A DNA stretch of 41,385 bases from Poteriospumella lacustris (taxonomy: Eukaryota; Sar; Chrysophyceae; Chromulinales; Dinobryaceae): NCBI GenBank assembly GCA_008000375.1, contig SMOI01000276.1, positions 1-41,385 on the forward strand, read 5' to 3'. This document shows, piece after piece, positions 30,887 to 39,371 of this stretch. Every line of letters starts with the position of its first letter. The first letter of the stretch is position 1. A program made the position numbers and the translations under genes. The notes beneath the pieces were generated by a model. That model had not been told where the DNA came from and did not search any database. It saw only the letters and a program-made list of their open reading frames with translations.

Positions 30887-33478
30887 ATGTCAACAACAGT
30901 AGTTATCACCATTGTGGAGTTCCTCTTTGTCGCTGGTGGTTGCTGGCTGCTTCTACGCCACTACCAAAGTCGCAGCGTCACGTGGGACGTGTCCGTGTCC
31001 GTCTTTCTCTCGTGGGTCCTCGGATTCGCAACTGTTCTTCTGTTGCCTTATGATTTGTCGCTCGCGCTCACGGCGGAGCCTGAGTCGACGTCGTTGCTCA
31101 CCATGTGGAAGGTGGTCTACTGGAGGTAAGCGCCCGACATCGGTCGCCCGAGCCTCACCGCAAGTTTTAATGCTCTTCCTCCAGCACGTTCTTCCTCGCC
31201 TGGGCCGTTCTTCCTGTGCAGCTGGACTACCACAACTCGGGCTATTTCTCGTTCAACGAAAAGGTTCGTCCCGCGCCCGCGTCAGCCGCTTCTCGTTTGA
31301 CTCTCACCGCCTCTACGGTCCCCGCAGCTGTTTGACGCATGTCGCAAACAAGTCTATTCATTCCTGGTGCTTGTCGTGCTGGGGTTCGTCTACTTCGTGT
31401 ACATGATGGCCAGATCGCGATGGTCGCTGACGCAGATCGTGTCCTTCACGATGGCGCTGGGCAACACGTACGGCCTTCTGCTGCTGACCGCCTGTCTGGG
31501 CAGCGGCCTCGTCGCACTGCCCAAGCGGCTCTGGGAGAAGAGCTGTGTGACTGAGGAGCTGCAGCGGCTGTATATCCAGGCCATCAGCGTTGAGGACGCC
31601 TTTCAAGACGCACGCTACGCGCTGGAGGACGTCGAGTGCGAAGTGGACGACGTGTACCAGCAGTGCCAAGAGGCCGCCACCAACAAGGCCCCAGACCGCA
31701 ACGTAGGAACTGCCACTCCTGCACCCACGAGTACAGCCGGGTCTCGCGGCGGCTGGTTCTCGGCGCTGACGGGCTCGGCGAGCACAGCGCCAGCCGCCGC
31801 ATCGTCGCCGGACTTTCTGCGCAGCTACGCCGCGGAGATCCAGCGCCTGCACGTCGTCAAACAGGAATTCGTCTTCGCCCAGCGCTCGCAAACGAGACAG
31901 TTGTACGTATCGGCGCGTCCAAATGGCGCATCTGGCAGTGGTGGGACGCACAAGCCGCGCAAGGCCTACGACAAAGCGGGCGTCGTGACGCTGCACTCGC
32001 GGCTGCTCCTGTCGCAGATCAAGGCGCGCGCCGCCGAGCAGCGATGGCGACTGCATATCCAGCAGCTCTTGGCCTTGCAACAGCAGCAGCCGGGCGGTGA
32101 TGCGTTGGCGACAGAGGCTGCGCAGTGGAGTCGCCGCGACGCTGACGCCTGGTGCGGTATGGACGTCGAGTCGGCCGCGGGCGGCGGCTCGCGCTCCAAC
32201 CGCCTCTGCAGCTGTGCGGCACTGGCTCGCGGATTGGGCAGTTGGTGCCCCTGTGCGAGCGCGGCGAACGTGCCGCCGCAGCTGTACGCGGCGCTCGGGT
32301 GGCTGTGTGCGGCCCTGTCGCTGGTGGTTCTGTGGTCGGAGCTGGTGCTGGGCTCGCGGCTTCCGTCGGTGCCGGGGCTGTGTATGGGCTGCAGCTACAG
32401 CGCCTGTGCGATCGACAGCGCCACCAACACGCAGCAACGCCAGGCGCAGCAGGTTCTGGTACAGGCGGTGGCGTTCCTCTTCTTGTGCTACCTGTCGGTG
32501 TGCACGTACGCGACGCTCTTCCGGATCAACCTCGGCGGCTTCTACCGACTGCAGGCGCCGCAGCTGTCGCCACACACGTCGCTGCTCATCAACGCGCAGT
32601 ACGTGTCGCGCCTGCAGTTCTCCATCGGCTACAACTTCCTCTCGTTGCTGCACGTGTCGCCGGCCCTGCTGGACCGCACGGCCTTCCGCCAGCTCATCCA
32701 GCGCAACATGAGCGTCCTGCCGATCTTCGGCTCCCGCGCGTCGATCGCCATCTACGTGCCGCTGTGTCTTGGAGCGTTTGCGCTACTGTCGTGGTTTGAC
32801 GGTCTCGGCCGCTTGCTGCAGTGGCTCGGCATCGAGACGGAAGAGTCGTCGCTCGCGCTGCTCAGGACGCAAACAACCAGCACCAGTGGCGGCGGCGGCG
32901 GAGGCGGTGGTCCGCAACGCAGCGAGCTGATGGAGAAGTGCCAACAGGGTCGCCAGGTCGTACAGGCCGAGCTCAAGCGCCTGGCGCGACTCAAAGACCC
33001 CAGCACAGGACCTGTCGGCACTGCGACGATATCGTCAGCAGCGGCGTCCGCCCCGCTGACGGTGCGCGTGGCGGCAGCGCCGCCAGTCGTCACCGCTGCG
33101 TCTGCGTCGACGCCGCGGTGGTCGTCATTTCTCCCGTCGTTTGCCGCTCCGAAAGAGCACGCAGCAGGTGTCTCGTCGACGACTGCGCCAGACACGTCCG
33201 AATCGCCGGGCCTGTCTCTCGGCGGCCGGTCTACCACGCGGTCGCGCTACAGTCGCCTTGACGACCAGCGTCGCATCGATGACGAAGACGGCCGCGACGA
33301 AGACGTCGTCGAGCTCGGTCTGTATGGGGCTGCCCCTGCTGCGCAGCGCGTCCTGAATCCGCTCGTCCAGCGCGGCGCGCCTACACTGACGGCACCGCGG
33401 CCGCAGCGTGACCTGTTCTCCCTACTGGACGACGACGCATCGCCGTCCTCAACATCCACCGCAGGCCGATACGGCTGA
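30887..33478 (+). CDS. LMBR1-domain multi-pass membrane protein (LMBD2-like), three exons
   Basis: Exons 30887-31125, 31185-31263 and 31328-33478 with 59- and 64-nt introns; 822 residues. LMBR1-like proteins are nine-TM membrane proteins; LMBD2 relatives associate with receptor signalling and the plasma membrane. The N-terminal half reads as the family pattern: a TM helix with extracellular N-terminus, VLLLPYDLSLAL, then YWSTFFLAWAVLPVQLDY (across the first splice) and SGYFSF (with second splice after NEK), followed by VYSFLVLVVLGFVYFVYMM and a Gly/Leu-rich TM. A cytoplasmic coiled-coil loop (about 170-340) comes next, then the C-terminal TM block including LQFSIGYNFLSLLHV and IYVPLCLGAFALLSWFDGLG. 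The tail (about 610-822) is Gly/Ser/Ala-rich and disordered. LMBD2-like is favoured over LMBD1 by the overall order of motifs; the substrate or partner is unknown. Confidence 0.87.
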
Positions 33479-34021
33479 CAGGACCGTCCACGGTCTCTTG
33501 TACGTAAATGTTTTTATCTTTCGACGACCGCTGCACCTCTCTTCGATTCGCTGCACCTCTCTATCTTGTCCTTTGCTTGTCAGCATTAATACTGTTGCTG
33601 CATGGTCGTTGGTCGTTGGTCATTTGGGTTAGACCATTTTATAGATAGGTCAAGGTATATACATATGTAGTACCAGAGTAAAGTCAACGGGTGCGGATCA
33701 ACAGTGCTGTTTGCGACGGCGGCCGAGTCGGATGCGATGCGATGCGATACGACAAACGGACGCAAATATGCGACATGCGATCGCATTGCGACCACTTCGG
33801 ATGCGACCGATGCGACAGCGTGTACATGACGATGATGACATTACCTAACTCCCCAGATCACCTATCCCAGGCTACGGCATCAGTCCAACCCCACGCTTTT
33901 GGCGCCCCTGTATCGCTGCTTTGCACTTTCTTGGTATCATTTGTGTTGTTTATGGTTGAAAAAGCAATTGTAATTGGATAATTGAGTGCAGTTTCGGCGA
34001 AATATGCTTCGTTAAAGAAGT
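33479..34021. other. Start of subtelomeric non-genic zone with GATGCGA-type repeats
   Basis: No gene. About 33731-33830 carries a cluster of GATGCGA/TGCGAC words, including three direct copies (GATGCGATGCGATGCGAT) and the palindrome ATGCGATCGCAT at 33775-33786. Composition turns AT-rich toward the right end. Confidence 0.6.
33731..33830. repeat. Degenerate GATGCGA-motif cluster (left)
   Basis: At least seven GATGCGA/TGCGAC words in both orientations occur within 100 bases, centred on ATGCGATCGCAT. A similar cluster lies at 36055-36115. Together they bracket the degenerate subtelomeric zone. Confidence 0.65.
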
Positions 34022-34024
34022 ATA

Positions 34025-34349
34025 ATGCGAAAACGACAGGGGGTACGGAAATTTCGTGCAGTTGTTCATCGTATTACATCATTCTACGCTCGATATTTCA
34101 ACTATAGAATCAAGAGTATGACAAATCAGGATATTTACATGTTCGATAATGAAGGTTACGGAAAGTTTTTCGAAGAATTGTTGAATCTTGAAGGTGAAAT
34201 AGAGCTCGGCAGAGCTCGATGATCCACGATTAATATTTCTTAGATCCGACAGAAAACCATCAAAACAAGTTAGAAAAAGTTGGAAAAACATAGTATCATG
34301 TAATAAATACATAGACCTATCAATAGATGCAAAATATACACATTTCTAA
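34025..34349 (+). pseudogene. AT-rich former reading frame broken by a 10-bp duplication
   Basis: Not identified. From ATG 34025 a lysine/phenylalanine/tyrosine-rich frame runs to a stop at 34220-34222 (start MRKRQGVRKF). A second, equally protein-like frame with the same composition covers 34212-34349 (LDDPRLIFLRSDRKP). The two frames overlap at the imperfect direct repeat AGAGCTCGGC / AGAGCTCGAT (34201-34220). A tandem duplication of about 10 bases there would account exactly for the frame change, so this looks like one former frame of roughly a hundred codons, later disabled. Codon use is AT-rich, unlike every gene in the core region, suggesting a foreign, organellar or mobile-element source. 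The 5' end may also be truncated. Confidence 0.45.
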
Positions 34350-36265
34350 CCCAAATACAATGACTTACGACGGGAAATGAAGCTTACATTTGTCCACATC
34401 GACAATTTCCATTCTTATAAACCGCTAGAACTTTGGCAATATACGTCAGACCAGAAACAATCATATATATTTGGATGTATCTCCTTCTTGGTGAGCGGTA
34501 GAAGCAATTTTTTCTTCGCTGAAACGATGAAATACCGCTTGAAGACGGAAAATAACGCAACGAATTGTGGCTTGTAGAGACAATGCCGCACGGAAAGACA
34601 ACTAAAGACCCCGTTATCTCGGGACAGCAATCGGCGATAAGCTCTCTGATCATACAATCCAATTCATATCAGATGGCCTGTGTCGATGGTTCGCCACCAA
34701 ATGCTACCATGCGCCTGCGGCGACGACCGCCGCCGGCAAAAGTGCCGGGGATACCACCGCCGATGTCCCAAGTGCGTTGCGCCGGCCCCATCCAATTCGC
34801 GCAGCAACATGCACTGAATCCCTCAGGCTCGTGTATTGACTCACCAAAGACCCGGCCACGAGGGTATCGCTGCTCCCGTACAGTGCCAAAGTCTTCATAT
34901 TGGGTCCTGAACAGCGGTTCTCAGCGCGGACTGGACGGAGACCTGCGCTGCCTGCACCTCCACCGCACGTGGCGTGCAAGATAGCGGCCCACTCGTAGCA
35001 GCTGTCCACGATCTACTTGTCCCAGAGCACCATTGTAAAGAAAGATGGATGTCAATCGCCCAGAAGTACGGCAGAAGCAAGTGTTCTGCAGCGGACAGCC
35101 ACCAGCGGTCCACCGTCAGGCGGTCTGCTGGTCATCTGCCATGTCGCAGTCTTGTCAGTGGCTCCTTCCATTCCATACTTCTTCCATCGCTTTTCAATGC
35201 AGATGACACCACATGTCAACGACAGTGCTGCAGATTGACGCAGCAATTCACCGACGTCGACGAGGAGAATCATCGATCTCATGCGCTATATCGACGATAC
35301 CGACATTCGGCGAGGACTTAACAGCAGCGAGAGACCGCACACAACTACGGTGCTACTTCGCACGAACTTATGTGTTATTCACTTTGTAGGGAGTCGCTAT
35401 GGGCGAGGGAACGCGAAGAGAACCCAGCTGCAGTCTGCCAACCGCAGCGCGACGTCACTTCTCTCCAGACTGTGGACGGGTCGTTTGCCAATGAACGAAG
35501 CAGCGACATCTTCACCGCGGAAACCTTTCAGTAGCTGATCGCCATAAAGCATCAATCCATTGTTGAGCAGACTTGACGGACCCACGGTGCGATAGAGATT
35601 GCCGGTGGTTGCCTGCGGTGGCGAACCAAACCCGTCTGCAAGAGTTTAAGCTTGCTCCTGCGGGAAAAGGGGACGGGCCCACAAAAAGCACTCATGTATG
35701 ATGACAACTCAGAATTTGTCATTGTAAAATACCTGTTCCAAGTGAATTGAGCCACCGATCGGTGACCTGGAGGCGAACAGATTGGACGAATAAGCTGTGA
35801 GCATCAGCATAGAAATTGTCACAAAAGCTTTTACTCACATTATAGATCACCGGTTAGAAATAGAAATAGATCACAGGTCATGGTCAACAACAGCGTCGCC
35901 ATTGAGAGAGCAAACATCGTTGTCAATCACCGAGACTGACGAACAAGAGACGTCGTGCGTCATCACCATCGTGTCCTTCTCACAGAAAACTTGAAACGGC
36001 TTTACGCAGATCTTGCGAGAGTCTGGGTTTATAGCCGCATTCGCAGAGCCCGTGCGCTATGCGATGCGACATGTCGCATCCGTCGCATCGCAGAAAGTCG
36101 CATGTCGCAAACAGCACGGCGGACCGAAAGCCAAAAAGGAAAAGGCGCTCGCATCTTCAAAACTGGATCAACTAGACCTGAGATAGGATCGCGCAGACTT
36201 GTATTTGCTGTTACCTTCTCCCACTCCATACCTGCCCATTCGTTGAAAGTTAGTCCAAAGCGGTG
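34350..36265. other. Degenerate subtelomeric region, no intact gene
   Basis: AT-rich up to about 34600, then mixed composition. Open frames are short and scattered on both strands. On the minus strand, fragments at 35585-35397 (GDQLLKGFRGEDVAASFIGK) and between 35290 and 34700 look more protein-like than random but are interrupted by stops and frame changes. They may be remnants of one or more genes or of a mobile element. The last part contains the promoter of the seven-TM gene and the right GATGCGA cluster. Confidence 0.45.
36055..36115. repeat. GATGCGA-motif cluster (right) with perfect 18-bp palindrome
   Basis: GATGCGACATGTCGCATC at 36063-36080 is its own reverse complement, followed by CGTCGCATCG and GTCGCATGTCGC. 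The words are the same as at 33731-33830. The cluster is about 150-200 bases upstream of the seven-TM start codon, so it could equally be a transcription-factor site array for that gene. Confidence 0.7.
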
Positions 36266-38392
36266 ATGACCAAAGCGGAAGAAAGGATCGACTCCATTGA
36301 GAAGTGGCTCGAGAAGCACGTGCGCTTCTCGGACCGCATTTTCAGAAGCGGCAGGCGCGTTGACGAGACACAGTTTCACTCGTCGCCTCTCTTCTCAATT
36401 GACAAGCAGGCCATTGAGCTGCAAGACCGGAAGCAGAACTTTGATGAGGAGGCGCCCAGTGAGTTGCAAGCCTTTGAAAAGGCGGGCATAGCCCACGTTG
36501 CCATTTGCTGGGATGGTGCGGGGGCTACGAAATCTAAGAGCGACTTGTGCCGTTTTCTCAACAACTGGGAACAACTTTGGGACTTCCTTGCGAACGAGGA
36601 TAGCGACGAGATCGCAGAACACCTGCCGCTATACCGTGTCGCCATCGAGCTCATCTTCCATCCACGCGTTGCCCAGCTGATGCAGCTGATGTACGTATGG
36701 AACGTTGTCGTCTTCGCTCTACTGGCCTCGCGCTACCCGCAATTGCCAATCTCCGTTGTGGACTTCAACATCGTCACTTACACACTGGAGGTCGTCGTGT
36801 ACATGATCCTCTTTGCCCTGCATCGCGGTCGGGGATTTATTGGCTCTGTTCGGCTGCGCTTTTATGCGTTGCCGTGTCGCCTGTGCGCACGGACCGATCC
36901 CGCCGCTTCTGGTCGTAGTGCGAGCGTCGCCGAAGACGGCAAAGCTGATGTATCCGGCTCAGTAGAGACAGCGCAAGAAGCTATCGACCAGGATTTTACG
37001 CTGCTGGCCACTTTGCGGCGCTGTTGGCGCCGGCTTCGTAAAGAAACGTCACAGCTTGGCGGGTCGGCGGCTCAGGTGTCAACTCGTGGTCGCAAGTCCG
37101 TCGCACGTCAGTCGCTGTCGTACTACCGCTGGATGAACGTGGGAATGAAGTTGCTGACACGTGACTACGGTATAGACCTGCGCGAGCTGCGCTTTAACCG
37201 CCGTTCCTACCGCTTGCTTTTGGTCTTCGTACTGGGGATCTATCCCCTTTACGCCACGGCGTTGTCGTACATACAGGGCATCATGACGACGTCTGTAGCC
37301 TGTGGCGGCAGTCTCACAGGCAACGGTGCGAATGACGACGGCGCGACGAAGTCTCTGTGTTCATTCTTTCAGCTTCAAATGCTTTGCACCATCTTCGGCG
37401 TGACTGCTGTCGCCAGCCTTGTCTTCTTCGGGTTGAGCGTTCTCGTGTCGCTTTGTGGTCTTGTCTATGGCTGCGAGATCGCGTTTCGCCTCGCCGAGTG
37501 CTGGATCGAGCGCTATCATTCGCTGCGCCGTTTGAATTTCTCGCCAGAGAGGGAAGGCCCCGGACGTATATCTCGCGAAGAAGCGATGGATGACGACGAA
37601 GCGGATGTCGAACACGCTACTGTTGGTCGTAAAGTGACGTTGGTGCTGCCTCAGGACAGGGCCGCGTTGTTAGCGTGGGTGTCACGTGACGCAGTGGAGC
37701 ATTATTTGTGTATTAGCGCGCTTCTGCGCAAGGCCGGTGAAATGTGGTCTCCAATTTTAACGCTCTTTGTCTTTCTGTCGCTCTATATCTGCCTGGGCAA
37801 CGCAATATTCGTTGGTCAGGCGATTGCAGATGGTCTGTTGGCGAACCCCCTGTACACCTTTACACTGCTTCGCCTGTTGGTGTTCACAAGTATTCGCTTT
37901 TTTGTTGTCGCTGTCGCACCTGTCCTCAGCATTGCCTTCGCCAATTCTCACTTCCAAAAGCTTTTTGACGTCTTCCAAAACGCGGAGGCGCGCGACTATG
38001 CTCTAATTGGTGGCCGCGACGCCTGGCTTCGGCGTTTTCGTGATACGCCAGCGTCTTGGACCTTCTTCGGTATAGCGATTACACCTGAGCGGTTAACGGC
38101 GCTGCTCTGGACATTGCTAGCGACGCTTGGAGGTGTCCTTATTACCACCGCCCTCTCGTCGACAGGTATATGATTTCGTTCTGTGTTTTCTACTTTTTCT
38201 AGCCGCATTTCAGTGGAACAACTGGTGGGATGGTCGAGCCCGACCGCAACCAAACAGGTTGAACTGGACCTCAAAAGTGTTTTTCAATATCGTTTCAATT
38301 ATGAAACGCATTTCAATGAATTCGTTTTCGTACTTATGTTTTTATTTGACCATTTATACAGTGCTGGCCAGATGATTGTAAAAACTCTATAA
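36266..38392 (+). CDS. Orphan seven-TM membrane protein, two exons
   Basis: Family not recognised. Exon 1 is 36266-38165 and exon 2 is 38214-38392, across a 48-nt T-rich intron (GTATATG to GCATTTCAG); 692 residues. Without splicing the frame stops six bases after the donor. A soluble acidic N-terminal domain (1-135) precedes TM segments at about 138-155, 162-186, 315-338, 372-402, 494-520, 530-558 and 609-630. Loops between TM2 and TM3 and between TM4 and TM5 are long and charged (DDDEADVEH near 442-450). The exon-2 tail (FNYETHFNEFVFVLMFLFDH) adds an amphipathic or eighth hydrophobic segment. Seven TM helices with long intracellular loops recall protist gustatory-receptor-like proteins, but I see no diagnostic motif. 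An alternative acceptor, AG at 38201-38202, gives a different, less protein-like tail. It is the second-to-last gene before the telomere. Confidence 0.75.
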
Positions 38393-38421
38393 CTGTAACA
38401 GTAGGTTAACCCTCTCAGGAC

Positions 38422-38449
38422 GGGTTGGGGTTAGGGTTAGGGTTAGGGT
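38422..38449 (+). repeat. Interstitial telomeric repeat tract
   Basis: GGGTTGGGG is followed by three exact TTAGGG units and a broken one, in the same orientation as the terminal telomere. It lies about 2.9 kb from the terminal array and 30 bases after the seven-TM gene. It suggests a former chromosome end, a fusion, or repair with telomeric sequence. Confidence 0.92.
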
Positions 38450-38565
38450 CAGCGGCTCTTCCAATCGTCTCCAATGATCCAGCACGTTGATCATTCCCAT
38501 CGTCCAACCACATGCCGACATGACGACGATGGTCGTTTCTGCGTACAGCTGCAGAAGTGCGCATG

Positions 38566-38682
38566 CAAGACAAGCGACAAATGGCAAATGACAAATGCAG
38601 CGACAGAGCGACAAATGGCAAATGACAAATGCGGCCGAGATTGAAGACAGAGACAAGCGACAAATTGCAAATGCGGCCGAGG
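38566..38682. repeat. Degenerate tandem repeat of ACAAATGGCAAATG words
   Basis: GCGACAAATGGCAAATGACA occurs at about 38575 and again at about 38608, each followed by AATGC. A third, shortened version (GCGACAAATTGCAAATGCGG) starts at about 38657. The spacing is irregular (about 33-50 bases). Confidence 0.75.
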
Positions 38683-38844
38683 TGGGAGCGCCCGACACCT
38701 TCGCGAAGCTCAAATAAAGGTGCGCTCGAGGCGCTGCCAGCCACAAGGAGGTGTTCCCCTGTCTATGTACGTTTTATGTAACACAGTAACTATACAACAC
38801 AGAGAGTGGCAATTCTACATGGTAGTAACAATACAAAACGACAG

Positions 38845-38872
38845 AGATGTCAGATGTCAGATGTCAGATGTC
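38845..38872. repeat. 7-bp tandem repeat (AGATGTC)4
   Basis: Four exact copies of AGATGTC directly abut the first hairpin unit of the following array. Confidence 0.9.
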
Positions 38873-38873
38873 A

Positions 38874-39152
38874 GAGCGCGCGCTACAGCGCGCACTCAAA
38901 CCAATCCGTCCGCGCTAAGCGCGGACGGTAAAAACTGCGCGCGCGCTTCGCGCGCACGCATACATTGTTCGTTGATGGTAATTGTTGCTATGGTCTGAGC
39001 GCGCGCTACGCGCGCACTCAAACCAATCCGTCAACTGCGCGCGCGCTTCGCGCGCACGCATACATTTTTCGTTAATGGTAATTGTTGCTATGGTCTGAGC
39101 GCGCGCTTCGCGCGCACTCAAACCGGGCCGTCCGCGCAAAGCGCGGACGGCG
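38874..39152. repeat. Tandem array of GC-rich hairpin-forming units
   Basis: Two full units and one partial start with GAGCGCGCGCT at 38874, 38997 and 39097 (lengths 123, 100 and about 56 bases). Each unit holds two self-complementary stems: GAGCGCGCG and CGCGCACTC around a CTA or CTT core, then a TGCGCGCGCGC/GCGCGCACGCA stem around TTC. The stretch between stems (TACATTGTTCGTTGATGG and close variants) is conserved. Unit 1 and the array end also hold a CCGTCCGCGC/GCGCGGACGG stem around TAA or AAA. The stems are near-perfect while copies differ in the loop, so pairing seems to be maintained. The array lies about 220 bases upstream of the CR effector gene. Confidence 0.9.
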
Positions 39153-39371
39153 ACAAGTGACATGTGACAAAACACTACCGACGGACTGTCTCATGACGAC
39201 AGGAAACAGCAGAAGTACGTCAACGGATTTGAAACGACTATATATAAGCTTTTAACAACCTATTACATCGTACAAGCATTGCATAAAAAAAACAAATAAA
39301 CGTGGTAGAACCACCAGAGGTGTTCCACCTCCTTGTGGAATAATTTCTGCTGAAATCACAATCGAATATCA
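39153..39371. promoter_or_regulatory. Promoter region of the CR effector gene
   Basis: A TATA-box-like TATATATAAG lies at 39239-39248, about 125-130 bases before the ATG at 39372, a spacing compatible with a transcription start near 39270 and a short 5' UTR. No other gene in the window has such a clear TATA element. An A-rich stretch (CATAAAAAAAACAAATAAAC) at 39282-39301 follows. Confidence 0.5.

Larger units (their letters stand above)
38393..38873. other. Subtelomeric repeat-rich spacer, first part
   Basis: No gene. In order: the interstitial telomeric tract, a region with degenerate GACAAATGGCAAATGACAAA words, and a 7-bp AGATGTC tandem. Open frames on both strands are repeat-driven. Confidence 0.6.

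Noticed and set aside
38874-39152. CRISPR-like array
   Set aside because: Units have unequal length and no unique spacers, and this is a eukaryotic subtelomere.
38720-39175. Small open frames across the hairpin array
   Set aside because: Present on both strands and made only of repeat translations; no evidence of coding.
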